64,000 nt of DNA from assembly GCF_030272615.1 (NCBI RefSeq), contig NC_081406.1, positions 116,931,847 through 116,995,846 on the forward strand. Reading direction: 5' to 3'. The first letter of the stretch is position 1. Every line of letters begins with the position of its first letter. This document shows positions 33,276 through 45,373 of the stretch, in pieces. The position numbers and the translations under genes were made by a program. Origin of the DNA: Cryptomeria japonica (lineage: Eukaryota > Streptophyta > Pinopsida > Cupressales > Cupressaceae). Below the pieces are notes generated by a model. That model was not told the DNA's origin. It did not search any database and was given only the letters and a program-made list of their open reading frames with translations.

Positions 33276-35280
33276 ACATGTGTGCTAGATATTGTGCTAG
33301 GATTCGATTGTCCAAAAGTTGTTTCGATAAGTGATCAACTGTCAATGTAAATGGGATAAAATGATATGACATGAAAAGATGATTCAAGTGTTTAAAAGTT
33401 TGCAAGTTATTCAATCTTCGGTTTTGGAGTGCAATGATGATGATTTTGAAAAAAACTAGGTCCAATAGGAACGATATATCCTATGATGTGGGACAAGGTT
33501 ATCCTAGCCAAACATTGTAGTTTCATGATAGAGGATGATAGATCTTGATGAGAAACTATATTTTGAGTGATCAGTTTATCAAAGAGGGTGATAATGCACT
33601 TTGAGATGTTAGATCTTGAACTTGTTGAAGGCGAATACTTGAAAATCTTGAGGTGTCTATTTCTAGAATCTAATTTGACAGATGATAACTTGACCAAGAA
33701 AACCAAGGAGACAATCTAAGAATAGAATGACAGATAATAGGTGTCTATGCTCACTATAAACTAACCAAGCAACTACGACAGACATGAAAAAGACATGCAA
33801 GAAGACAGTTCTGGATAGACAAAGACATAAATTCATATGACACCTTATACAACCCCGAATGACAATTTAGACAGGCTCATACGACAAACTAGAAATTTCA
33901 CACGACAAAAGACATAAACTCGTACAAGCTTTCTCACAGAACCAGACGACAAACTATGACATAAAACTCTTTGCTAAGTTGATTTGTATGACAATTCCCA
34001 CTAGGCCAGATGATAAACTAGATGCCTCGTACGACAAACTAACAAACTCGTATGATAGAGGACAAAACAAAGACAAAAACTTTGTTTGGATAGATTTTTG
34101 ATTAAAGAAGTTTGATGTTTTGCTTCTGTTTTCCAGTTTTTTAGATGTCTAATTTTCTATTTTAGGGATGAAGACACATCAAACATGTGATATGATAAGT
34201 GACCTCAAGCACAGTACGCTACCTAAGGAAGTTGGCTGAGAAAGAAAACGTTTGCTTGCAAACTTAGGTACACACCCAATAGCTAATCAGGAAACACGAC
34301 CGCTAAGTCTCATGCAATGGATTCTCAACACCATATTATCCAACTCCAAATGCTAATGGGGGCATGATATGGATAGTGTCTTGGGAGAGTTACTATCTCT
34401 CTTGCACAAAAATTATCCCCCTTTCAGAGGTGAATTGGGTAGCTTCTAATTGTAATCGGAACTAGTAAGGGATTCATTCAACGCGTCGGGGTATATACTC
34501 AATTAAGAGGTCTCCCAGCCTTGAAAACCAAGGTTTGATATACCCGAAGGTACAAAGGATGGATTTTTCCGAGCACTGCCATTGACTTGATTTTCATCAA
34601 ATCACATTTACTTTATAGTGGGTTGGAGTACTTGGCGTTAGATGTTCCCACTTGGATCGTTCCCCTCTCACCGACCTTAATGGCTTTGGCCTTATAGGCT
34701 CCTTAGGAGGGTAGACCCGCAAAAGATATGCACTATTGAAAGAAAAGGATGAGTCTGGCTTTCTAATCGCCTAAGAAAGGTGAGAGCATACTCGCCTATT
34801 ATCAAAACACATAAGACATGTTTGTTCATTTCCTTTAGCAAAATAAATGTGCCTAGAAAACATAAAGAAGACACAAAGTTTGGTTGAGTCCTCCTAGGCA
34901 ACCTGCAAAATAGATACATTAGTAGTCATGATGTTTGGATGAAATGAAGCTTTGACAAGCGTAATCTTCGACAATCACCCTGCAAAAACCAGTTAGGCTG
35001 CCCATAAACCCACAAACAGACTAGGGTTAGTATTAGTAATAATCAAATTGAAGCATGAAACCTCTAAAATGCAACCTGTTTTGAAATCATAGAAAGAAAA
35101 TTTCGTATGACAATTCTCACCTGATCGTACAACAATTCTCAGCTGCTTGTACAAGAGCACAAAGGAAGTTGTATGAGATAGAAAGGGAACTCGTATGAAA
35201 TTCTGAATCAGACCCAGCCAGAAACCTGCTAGACTAAAAATTTGATGATGTTAAGAGGCCAAAAATGAGATTTTTGACCC
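33276..35280 (-). other. T1 untranslated leader
   Basis: About 2 kb between PBS and gag with no supported gene. The word CGTATGACAA and variants (GTACGACAA, CACGACAAA) recur many times at about 33830-34070 and 35100-35190, giving a diffuse repeat. Nothing else stands out. Confidence 0.6.
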
Positions 35281-35297
35281 CACAGTGGGTGCCAAAA
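35281..35297 (-). promoter_or_regulatory. T1 PBS region
   Basis: Minus strand, right after the LTR end CATGACA: TTTTGGCACCCACTGTG. It resembles the TGGCGCCCACCGTGGGG type seen in Tat-group elements, with transitions. I do not assign the tRNA with certainty. Confidence 0.65.
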
Positions 35298-36468
35298 TGT
35301 CATGCCTGTGAAGTGTGATACCTGCAACTACAACACAAACACTCAATAGATCATTACAAGCATGGTTAGCAAATAAGAAGAAAATGAAAGATGAATCATG
35401 ACAAAGCGACCTATCACCTCCTAAGAGATGCGAGTATGGATTTACTCTCAGATCTAGATAAGCAATCCCAGTGACTTGACTACACCTACATGGAGGTTTT
35501 GAAATGATAACGATATGCAAAAGATGAGATTGATTAAGATAGATTGATCCAAGAGACTAATTAAGCTAAAAATATGCATGATTAAGCTATGATGATGATG
35601 TAATTAAGCTAGAAAAGAGATTGATTAAGCTACATGATTCAACAATTATGCTAGAAAGTGATCAAATTAAGCTAAATCTAAGATGCAATTTCCTATAATA
35701 ACAATGCTCAAATGATATGCTAAAATGGATATGCCTATAACAACAATGCCTAAATTGATAATGAGATGGGATCCTTTGTGCTCCAAAATGGGGGATATTT
35801 ATAAGATTTCCAAGGCCAGGGATGAGGTGGTAGGAATCAACGGTCAAGATTGAGTTTGAAGATATCAAGGGTGAAATTGGAGGAGGTTAGAGAATAGGTT
35901 GGAGGAAGGGATACTTGTCATCTCTATGGTGACAAGTATCAAGGATCCTTGCTCATGGGAGGGCAAGTGTCCAAGGGAGGAGACGTGTGGCCAAAGTGCC
36001 ATGTGTCTCAAGGGAAGAATATCCACACCATAAGAGGTTAGGATAAGGAGGTTAGAATATGCAAGATAGGATAGGGTTAGGAAAACCCAAGGTTAGGTGG
36101 AATGGGTTAGGCTAGAGGGATGGTTAGGTTAGGTGGTTAGAAGTTAGGAGGCATGTGGGTAATTTGAATTTTAAAATTCAAATAATAGGAAAAGACATTA
36201 ATTTTCAGCAACTCATTAATTGATTTGTTTTAATTAATTAGAGAATTAGAAGAATTGATTGAAATGGGTGGAGGATTAATTAATTTAAATTTAATCAAAG
36301 GGGACTATTGAAATGAACTTAATGAATAAATCCTTAGATTTATTAATAAGTAGATGAAAGGGAGAATTTAATCAAATTGCTAATGAATTCAATTAAATTA
36401 GGGAAGGGGATTAATTAAATAATTTCTTATTTAATTAATTATCTTTAGACCATTTTTAGGTGTACACA
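35298..36468 (-). repeat. T1 5' LTR, 1,171 bp
   Basis: Plus strand TGTCATGCC to TGTACACA, followed by the target duplication GTAGT. Collinear with 20265-21439. Confidence 0.92.
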
Positions 36469-36473
36469 GTAGT

Positions 36474-37094
36474 GTGTATGGTTATAGCTTTGTAATTTGT
36501 GATGAATGTTGAGCTGACCTTGAAATATAGGTTGATGACTTGTATAAATATATGTAATAGTCATATGAGAGATATATCTGTGAGTGTATCTAAATGTGTG
36601 TGATCAGATAAGTGTGAATAAATGTTTTGATCCTTCAGAAGTGTGAAGAAGTGTGGTAGAGAAGATCAGTTTGTGTGCTTAACCAAAACTATAACCAAGC
36701 ATGAGGATATGCTATTTTATCAGTTCATGATCTTTTAGATGTAATCCAAATGTTTTTGTAAGACAATGAGTCTTCCCAAGGGTTTTAGCTCTCATTGTTA
36801 TGTGTTTTGAGTAGTGAGCTCTAGTCAGTGTGCTTGAATGCATGTGCATTCCCTATTGTAATATTTCATACACTTCTAACAGGGTATCATCTCATTGTGG
36901 GTAGGTTCCCACCGTTGTTTTTCCCTTAACTAGTTTTTCCATGTTAAAAATCTTGGTGTTATGTGTGTTTTTGATGTGGTGTTGATAAGTAATTTTACTG
37001 TTTATTATCAGATTTAAAATTGAGTTTGAATTGAAAAAAGTTTGTGAGAAAAATGATTCACTCCCCCTCTTAGTTTGCTGCATTATTGCCAACA
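36474..37094 (+). repeat. C3 5' LTR, second segment
   Basis: Resumes after the T1 target duplication and matches 50700-51299. It contains TATAAATA at 36543-36550, the GAGCTCTAG and TGCATGTGCA segment (36815-36850), the GTGGG/CCCAC hairpin with GTTTTTCCC (36897-36925) and the end GCCAACA. Confidence 0.9.
36543..36550 (+). promoter_or_regulatory. TATA box in C3 LTR
   Basis: TATAAATA, also present at 50762-50769 in the 3' LTR. Likely core promoter of C3. Confidence 0.6.
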
Positions 37095-37096
37095 AT

Positions 37097-37108
37097 TGAT
37101 ATTAGAGC
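37097..37108 (+). promoter_or_regulatory. C3 primer binding site, decayed
   Basis: TGATATTAGAGC two bases after the LTR, against the expected TGGTATCAGAGC: one G-to-A and one C-to-T change. Confidence 0.85.
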
Positions 37109-37150
37109 TAGATCCTCTGAAAGAAGCTTGACTACTTGAGGTGATTCGAG

Positions 37151-39268
37151 ATGGAAACCTATGCTTATAAGAAGGACAATCCGAGATTTGATGGAACAAA
37201 TTAAACTCTTTGGAAAAACCAGATGGAGTGTCACTTGAGATGCATTAGTGAAGATTACTAGAAGATTACTAAGAATGTGTATAATGTTTCTCCGAATTGT
37301 CCTACAACTCTAAATGAGATAAAGGAAGCTGAATTCAATATTAGAGCTAAGGAATCATTGTTAAGTGCCCTGATTGATTCTGAAATGACTAATGTGATGG
37401 ATCTGTAGACTGCTCATGAGATTTGGAAGAAGTTGGAGACTTTGTATGAAGGTGATAGCCATGTGAAGATTGCCAAGTTGCAGAGCTTGAAGGGAAAGTA
37501 TGAGTTGTTGAAGATAGGCGAAGATGAGAACATTACCTCCTTTATGTAGAAAGTGAATGAGCTCATGTTGAATATCGGATGTGCCAGTGGAGTATTGGAA
37601 GAATCAGAGATTGTAGCTAAAGTATTGAGATCCTTTCCTCCTACTTACAAGTACAAGGTTGCTGCTATTGAGGAGATTCAGACCATGACAAATGTGACTA
37701 GAGGCATGTTGATTGGAAAGCTTGCTGCCTTTGAGTTGAGCGAGTTTGGTGAAACTCTTCCTAAGTTAGAATCTACATTCAAAGATACTATTTTTAGGAA
37801 GCAAGAATATGATTCGGGAGAAATTTCTACAAGGGTGTCCAAATATGAGAAGGGGATGAGAGAACTTGAAGAAGAAGAAAGAGATCTTGAGAAGATTGAA
37901 GCCTTGATTGCCAGAAGACTACCTAAAGGAGCCGATAAGTATGAAGGGAAGTTACCTCTTAATTTTTTTTCATGCAATAAGATAGGACCTTTTGCTTCAA
38001 GGTGTTCGGAAAGAGTTCCTAAGTCCAAGCCATACAAGCCTAAATATAAGAAGAAATATTATTATGCTATTGATAAAGGTGTGATAGATGATGAATCGGA
38101 TAAGGGAAATTCAAGAGATGAATGGGTGTTTATTGCTATCAAGGAAGATGATCCAGTGTGTACTGATTCTACTAGCTACATTATTGAGGAGAAAGATTTA
38201 ACTGCTAAAGTTGAAGAGAAAGATGAATGGGTTATTGACACTGGCCGTTCTCATCATATGATAGGTGATAAGAGTAAGTTTGTGAGTATGAAAAAGTATA
38301 ATGGTGGTGTGGTAAGATTTGGAGATGACAAAGCTGGTATAATCCATGGTAGAGGTTCTATTTTTCTTGATGATAAGCACAATACTGATGATGTCTTATA
38401 TGTAGAAGGTCTAAAGCATAATCTTTTGAGTGTTTGATAGATGGTTGATAAGCGATATGCTTTGCAGTTCAAGAATGACAAATGTAAGATCTTGAGAGGT
38501 TTTGGAATTGAGATTGCATCAGGTACAAAGACTAAAGGTAATATATTTCACTTGAATGCTGACAGTAAAATTTGATTGATTGCTCAGATTGATGAAAGTT
38601 GGTTATGGCATAGAAGGATGTGCCATGTGAATTTTGATTGCATTGTTAATATAAGTTCTACTCAAGTAGTGAGAGATCTTCCTAAGTTGGTAAAACTTAC
38701 TAATCTGGTATCTAAGGAATGTCAATTAGGGAAGTAGACAATAGTTACTTTCAAAAGTAAACAATATAGTTCTAATGGAATGTTGGATCTTGTGTCTACT
38801 GATTTATGCGAACCTTCTAGAGTGAAAAGCTTGCAGGGAGACATGTATTTCATGTTGCTGATTGATGATTATTCAAGGATGATGTGGGTTAATTTCTTAA
38901 GGGAGAAGTCTAAAGCATTGGAGAAGTTCAAGATTTTAAAAGACATGGTTGAGATTGAGACTGGATTGAAGGTGAAGTGTCTGAGATCTGGCATAGGTGG
39001 TGAAGTCACTTCCGATGAGTTCAATGCTTTTTGTGAAGAGCATGGATTGAAGAGATGGTTATTTTCTTTGTGGACCCCTTGGTAGAATGGTGTTGTGGAG
39101 AGGAAGAATATAACAATTTAGGAAATTGCTAGAACCATGATGATTAAAGGAAATATTCCACATATCTATTGGAGAGAAGTTGTGAGTACTATTGTATACA
39201 CTTTTAACCGAATGCATATGAAAGGCGATACCAGTAAGAATCCTTATGAGTTATGGTTTGGTCATGTT
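37151..39268 (+). pseudogene. C3 gag-pol relic, 5' part
   Basis: Starts METYAYKKDNPRFDGTN and stays in one frame to the N1 insertion. Gag has several stops at the start, then a 294-codon open segment. The zinc knuckle is damaged (FSCNKIGPFASRC: the first Cys is Phe and the His is Pro). Protease reads VIDTGRSHHM. GAG-pre-integrase (WLWHRRMCHVNFD) is at about 38600. In the integrase core the first Asp (STDLCEP) remains, but the second is lost (RSGIGGEV where SDQGGEF is usual), and a TAG precedes NGVVERKN. The copia order and similarity to C5 are clear. Interrupted after FGHVPT. Confidence 0.92.
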
Positions 39269-39273
39269 CCTAC

Positions 39274-40250
39274 TATTTAAATTAGGGATTACTAAGAGTG
39301 GGGTGGTGAATTAGTGATCTATCAGTTAGCAGATTTTCAAACTTATCTTTAAACCACTGGAAGCAAACACTTAAAACTGAAATGCAGAAACATAAAACAA
39401 TCAACCACGAAAGCATAACACCGAATTTTTTACATGGAAAAACAAATGGGAAAAACCACGGTGGGATTTGAACCCACAACATTATTCCACTATGGCCAAT
39501 AGCAAAATAATATTACATTATGGGAATGCACAAGCATTCAAGCACACTGCCTAGAGCTCACTGCTCAATTACAATACTCCAGAAGGCTACAACCCTCAAG
39601 GAAGGCTCACTTCCTTAATAATTAGTTATAGTGATGAATTATAGTGAATTAACTTTGAAATATCATCTACAATGCCTGGATGAGTTCCGGTTAGGTGCTA
39701 AATATATTGACTAGATCACCTTCTTTGATCTGCTCTGTTCTACCCTGTTCACAGTCTTAGTCAAGTACCGAATCAAGATGTCACATGTGAAACTACACTA
39801 TAAAGGATTCTTGATCACTACTCTCTCACATACAATCACATAATCCACCAAAAAGATCATCCACACAAAACTTATATAGCGACAATCACAAAATAGGTCA
39901 TTTACCATGTCGGCCTGCTAGTGTAACGTGTAGTCTCATTTTGGCTTGGACGGATCCCAAAGGATAAATGAAGATCACCAAAAAAATAATAAAATGATGT
40001 GTTTATGTCAGCCCAATCATCCCAAACATGATTTAGTGCACCACAATCACCAGAAAGCTTCCAAACCAAAAATGCTTTGTTCTTCCTGAAATGCTAGTTA
40101 ACAGGCTACCGATTGACATCCACTTTGGTTAATAAGAACTGTGGTTACCGGATCGAATCTCCAAGAAGATTTTCCATCAGTGACAACCCTAAATCAATAA
40201 TCAGCCACCAAAAACTACCATAAACCACCAGATGAGTGTCAATCGCCAAC
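39274..40250 (-). repeat. N1 3' LTR, 977 bp
   Basis: Plus strand TATTTAAATTAGGG (decayed from TGTTGAAATCAGGG) to ATCGCCAACA. Roughly 10% different from the 5' LTR over the first 210 bases by eye. It holds a TATA-like box (TATATAAG, plus 39871-39878) and the hairpin module (39449-39480). Confidence 0.9.
39871..39878 (-). promoter_or_regulatory. TATA-like box in N1 3' LTR
   Basis: TATATAAG on the minus strand; the 5' LTR has the same at plus 45974-45981. Likely N1 core promoter. Confidence 0.55.
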
Positions 40251-40474
40251 AATCTCCCCCTTTGGCATTGATGGCAACACTCATGAAAAATGACTAAGTG
40301 TTGGACACTACACACCAGTTCAAAAGAATTAAAGAATTTTCGAGGCTCCCCCTTAGACAAAGAATTACACTCTTCTACACTATATATTTTTCACCTTTCC
40401 TCTCCCCCTTTGACAACAATGCCAAAGATGGGATGCTATCCAAAACCTATATACAAAGATATTTGCTAGAGAAT
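40251..40474 (-). promoter_or_regulatory. N1 polypurine motifs
   Basis: Minus-strand GCCAAAGGGGGAGAT abuts the LTR (40251-40265). Further copies lie at 40344-40356 (CTAAGGGGGAGCC) and 40400-40411 (CAAAGGGGGAGA). No gene. Confidence 0.8.
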
Positions 40475-43400
40475 TTACAAATACTTGAAGACATTAGCAT
40501 AAATAGTCTTCAAAAATCCTAGGTGAGTGTCCCACCCACTCTTCAAGTTATCCAAAACTATGATGAATGCACTAAATACAATGACATAAATTTCTAATTC
40601 CTTTAGATCAGATGGCACAAGCCGAGCGATTTCCTTTATACAATCTACCTTATTACTCAACATGGTGTCCAACAGGGGAGCAATCAGGTTCTAGAGTTCA
40701 CCAAATTTTCTCAAAATTTTTGTCCTTGTCTGCTTGGAGGCTTGATATCTGACCATTTAGAGCTATAATCTATCCTTCAACACTGCTGGTTAGAGCTACA
40801 TTTGGATCAAAGGACTATGAAATACTAGCAAGCTTGTCCTAGCAAACACCTATCTGCTTGTCTATATCTATAGTGAATTTAGGCAAAGTTAGACAAGACT
40901 TGTACAATTTACCACCTTCTAATAATGCATCAAAAATAATTTGTAGTCTCTTGTTTGGTCTCACTCTATCATACTCAATCATCTTTCAGAATTTATGCAT
41001 CCTAACATCCTTAAATCTATCCAAAACAATCTGAGTAGCAGACTTCTCTAAAGAATCAAAATTTATATTTACACTATTAATCAATTGCAACAATTTACGA
41101 GAGGGGATTTTATTAGAATCTAATTGTACATTTGGAGCCACCTTCTGCAAAACATCAACCGACATCAAAATGAGCTTCTTATCTTCAGATTTAGACTTCA
41201 CTAGATCTTGGCTAGCCTGAGCTTGCACAACAGCTACGAGTATGAGCTTTTCTGCTAGAGACATCTGTCCAAGGTTCAATGGACCATCTATATTTATAGG
41301 GATTTGAGGTGGGGTCCCTGTAATCAGAGGAGTGACAATTGTCGGATCTGCTACTCCTTTGCCTTTATCTAACTCAGTGACCTTAGCCTCTGTACTCCCA
41401 ACATCCTTTTTCTTTGTTTCATCTCCTTTATCTTTTGCACCAGTCTTGCCACTTGGTGCAGTATCCTTTTGGATCTCATGGGCTACTAAACTATCCACCA
41501 CTGGATGGGTATCACTAGTATCAACGTCAAGTGTTGTGTTACCTTGATCTTTTGAATGTCCCTCAATCTAAGTTTCATCCTTTTGACCGTTGAAAACACC
41601 TTTCTTTTCTTCTAGCTGAGAAGACAAATGCATCTTTGTATAGGGGATCATTCACAATTATCTTTCTCCAAATGTCTTCTGTCTCCTTCCTTATTTCCTT
41701 TACCTTTCCAATCATTAATCTGTTCACTTTTTTTTTGCTTCTAAATTCTTTCTTATTCACTTCCTCAATAAGCCTCTTGGCTTCTTCATGAGTAACACAG
41801 GTGTAGACATTTATTAGTTCTCTCTCTTTCATCTCTTTATCTATTTTTCTTGCTGTCATTCTCCTTGCATCAATAAGATTGTACAAATCCCTGGGAATGC
41901 TCTTCTCCAACTCAATAAATGTTTTGCTAAAATTGTGCAAATATAATACACCTTCTTCTACCTTTCTTTGATCAACCTCATTCAAATTCGCATAACACAC
42001 TCCAATATTCTTCAGATTACCATCTACAATTATCTCATCAATCAACTAATCTGCTGATAACAAAGGAACAAATGTAAATTTACCTTGTTTGATACCAAAC
42101 TCAGGTTGAGTTTTAAACTTTCTTTCTCTCTGTGATCTTCTAGTAGGGGCAGGATCAGATTTTGCTTTCTTGCTTTGTTGGGCTCCACCAGACTGCGACT
42201 TCCTCACCACTTTGACAAACTCACCTTTCTTCTTTGCCTTTCCTACTTCCTCATTAGATTCTATTTTAGATGCCACCTGAGACACAACCACATAATTCCT
42301 CTTGGGCTTGTCCTTTTTCTTCAATACACCTTTCCTAGATGGGCTAGGTCCTGAGGATGATACCATTGGAGTAGGAGTAGACTTGGTTTCTTTAGGTTTG
42401 ACCTTAGAGGGAACTGAATCAACCTTAGATTTCTTGGTTTCCTTTTTGGCTTCCTTCTATGCATATCTTTCTCTTTCTTTCTTCATTGCCTCCTAGGTGA
42501 ATCCCATCTAAGCTGCCACCTCCTCAACCATCTTTGTAACTTTCCTTTTTCTGGCAAGTGTAGTGAATTGTCTATACAATTCAAAGTCTTTTTCCTTGAA
42601 TGTTCCAAATCTCCCTTCCTTAGGATCCACCGGTTGACTCAAAAAATGTTGAGCATATGCCTCGAGAGTTATGGAGTCAACTTCATACCCCATGGGCATT
42701 ATCCATACTATTTTGGGCTCCACAACTTCCATCAAACATTGATCTTTATCAATCATGAAGCAAATGATTTACTCATTCTTATCCACAGTTTCCTTAGGGA
42801 TTCTCTCTTTGTTTTTCATTGCCACTTGGAAAGATTTGGAGTATCCCTAGAGAGAAGATATCCTCATTACAAAATCTCCAATTCCCCACAATCCCTCTTT
42901 AATCTGCATCGCCACCAGTCTATCATAGGCTTATTGGACCTTTCCTCTGACACCAAGTATCTCATTCAAGAAGTATAAGGCCAAGCAAATAAGAAGAGTT
43001 CCATATTTGAAGGTGTGCTTCTTATCTTGCTTAATTTTCTTGAAATTACTTAATAACTCATTCAGGAGGGCTGTGCATAGGTCATACCTTTCGTCTTCTT
43101 TCAACATTTGATATGCAGAGTAAATGGCAGCACCAGAGATAGAGTTGTGTCTGCTTGACTGGTAAACCTTGTAACCGACCACCATTGATGCAAAATTCAT
43201 ATCATTCTCTAGAATGTCATTTATGGTCATTGCTCTGCTATCAAATTTAGAACCAGTGGTTTTTATCACCATGTCATTCGACACTTTCCTTAGGCTACGT
43301 ACATCACTGGTTTCATTGAGGCATGTCACAACTTAAATTGCCTATTTGGTAATCTTGTGGGGCCTACCAAGCCATATAAACTCATCATGAACTTGACTAA

Positions 43401-43739
43401 GAATGTACTAGATCCACTCTGCTTTGTCAAACAACACAAAATGGTCAAACTACAAAAAACCCTTGTCCTGAAGAACTTTATACTCTCGTTTGATATTTCC
43501 CAAACTATCTGCCAATTGTTTGTTATACAAGTGCATCATATCTGTGTTACCAAGCTCCTCGAGATCATAGTGGATGTATGCCTTAATATATTCATTATGA
43601 AGATGCCATAGGGTACCGAAGAAAATGCACCTTCTAGATCATCCTCAACCGACTTGAAAGGGGTTTTCTTGAATATAGGTCTGGCTCTATCCTTAATCTT
43701 GACCATCAAAGGGGTAGCAATACCAGAAGCTGAAGCCAT
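40475..43739 (-). pseudogene. N1 ORF-B, about 1,088 codons, function unknown
   Basis: Begins MASASGIATPLMVKIKDRARP at 43739. After one frameshift near 43600 it keeps one frame from about 43330 to 41575, then shifts again near 41540 and near 40680. Interrupting stops are mainly TAG, with a few TGA. The N-terminal third has a globular look (FKYGTLLICLALYFLNEILGVRGK). The middle is Lys/Ser/Pro-rich with basic runs (about 42050-42500), perhaps nuclear-targeting. The C-terminal third is Lys/Glu-rich and partly coiled-coil, and matches the N2 ORF in two blocks. No retroviral enzyme motif is visible. It occupies the place where pol would be. I do not recognise the family; an accessory or envelope-like protein, or a captured gene, are possibilities only. 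Confidence 0.7.
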
Positions 43740-44141
43740 TTAAAATTTAGGGTTTGTAGAAACAGATAGTCTGAATAGATAAATACCTTGATTTGCAACC
43801 GGGTGCTGAGATTCACTTTAGAGTTGCTGAAATTGCTGTTGAAATCACCAAATCAATTCGCTTTGCTTCTCTGCACTATTCGCTTTATCACAATATGACA
43901 AATGTAACTTTGAAATGCCTTTTTATCCTTTGAAGACCTAATTCTTCACTACAATAAATGCTACAATCGGTTACCATGATTTTCACAGTTGCTTATTGGA
44001 GCACTGAATCTACTCTGAAACTTCTGGATAACATCTACATATCTGAAATAAGCCTTCTGTAATCTTTCAGAAATGATTGTAGGTCACATAAGAGGGGGTT
44101 CTTAGAATCTACATGAAAAGTTCCCCCTAAGGCATAAATCC
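43740..44141 (-). other. N1 spacer between ORF-A and ORF-B
   Basis: About 400 bp with no open frame I can support. It contains a purine motif (minus CTTAGGGGGAAC near 44122-44133) just downstream of ORF-A. Confidence 0.6.
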
Positions 44142-45305
44142 CTAGTTATCGGATGAAGATCCTGCACAGGATTCGGCTACAGATCCATTTTGTGCTTTGG
44201 ATTCATCTTTTATGACCCACATCTTCTCATGCTTGTCTCTATTCTCTTCTACCTTCTCTTTTCCCTTCTCATTAGATTTTCTCTTGTCTACTAGAACACT
44301 ATTCTTGCTTCTTTAGCACTTTGCAATGTGACCAATTTTGTTGCATGCACGACAAACAACATTATTCTATATAGGTCTAAAGTTCATCTGATTTGGTCTC
44401 ATCCTATACTGGTTAGAGATATGTCCAAAAATCCCACAAGCATAGCATATCTTGGTTTGGAAGTTATTTATTACTGCTTTACACATATTTAACTTGTGTC
44501 CAAAATTATTCCATATGAAACACTGACCAGTAAAGGTAGGAGAATTATTCATGTTATTCATTCCATTATTCATCCTACCTTTGCATTGATTCACTATATG
44601 ACCAAATTTATTGCAAGTAAAGAATCTACCATTGAATTTGTGAGAATTAGACTGTCTTACTAGAGGATTATTGCTCTTCTTTTGATCAGGTTTTGCATTG
44701 CCTTGTCCATATTCAAAGGATTCTCCTTTCTCAAATCCAAGTCCTCGCATGTCCTTTCCATGTCTCTGACTTTCCAACATCTCATCAAGCCTTTCTGAGA
44801 CAACTTTGAATTTGTCTTTGTAGTCATTAGCTGTAGCAAGTTCATCTCTTAAGGTAGAAATCTGTCTTTCAAGTTCTTGACCATTATTCCTTGATTTTGT
44901 CAATTCAAGATTCAATTGATAATTCTCATAGATAATCCTGAAGCATTCATCAACTCTTTCCTTCAATGATTGTGCTAAATTATCTTCATTCTTCTTTTGA
45001 TCCTCAATCTCCTTAGTTAGCCTCATCACAATGGATTGTATCTCATTCTTCAAGGTAGCATTCTCTCTTTCAAGCTTGTTAACTTCATCATCTTTATCCT
45101 GGAATTCCATGATTTGATCTTCTTTCTCCTTCAGCTTGTCCATCAATTCTTTCCTCTTGTCTCTTGAAGTGTTCACTTGATCCTTCTAGTCATTAATGAA
45201 ACCATCAACAAAATTCAACTTTTTCTTCAAGGTATAGATCTCATTTCTTGCTGCATCAAGATCCTCAAGTGCCACATTGAGTTGTCTCTAAAAATCAGAA
45301 TCCAT
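44142..45305 (-). pseudogene. N1 ORF-A: coiled-coil protein with four zinc knuckles
   Basis: 387 codons from ATG at 45305 (MDSDF), about 55 bp after the PBS, to TAG at 44144. The first 200 residues are strongly heptad-like (KRKELMDKLKEKEDQIMEF, LERENATLKNEI), a long predicted coiled coil. Then come four CCHC-type knuckles in tandem: CNKFGHIVNQC with TC before it, CFIWNNFGHKLNMC (second Cys altered), CYACGIFGHISNQY (last Cys is Tyr) and CRACNKIGHIAKC. Four internal stops (three TAG, one TAA) sit mostly at glutamine-like positions in one unbroken frame. Position and knuckles suggest a gag-like RNA-binding protein, but the N-terminus is not like copia gag of C1-C5. Confidence 0.8.
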
Positions 45306-45358
45306 TGATTCAATCTCCTAGACCTTCCTCGAGCAGTTAAGCTTCCTCAAAAAAACTA

Positions 45359-45371
45359 GGCTCTGATACCA
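45359..45371 (-). promoter_or_regulatory. N1 primer binding site
   Basis: Minus-strand TGGTATCAGAGCC immediately inside the 5' LTR, perfect for initiator tRNA-Met-type priming. Confidence 0.93.
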
Positions 45372-45373
45372 AT

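Larger units (their letters stand above)
20265..36468 (-). mobile_element. Ty3/gypsy Tat-type element T1
   Basis: A 16.2-kb minus-strand element with 1,175- and 1,171-bp LTRs, exact target duplication GTAGT (20260-20264, 36469-36473), PBS-like sequence, polypurine tract and gag-PR-RT-RNaseH-aRNaseH-IN order. The second, archaeal-type RNase H and the IDGG-type protease place it in the Tat lineage. About 2 kb of untranslated leader and a long 3' region, into which N2 inserted, account for its size. The LTRs differ at roughly 8% of the first 270 positions by my count, so it is far older than C2. Confidence 0.93.

Noticed and set aside
39455-39485. tRNA-like T-arm (GGTGGGATTTGAACCCAC) on the minus strand
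   Set aside because: It is part of the hairpin module common to the copia LTRs (also at 45565 and, altered, at 21912); no acceptor, D or anticodon arms can be built around it.
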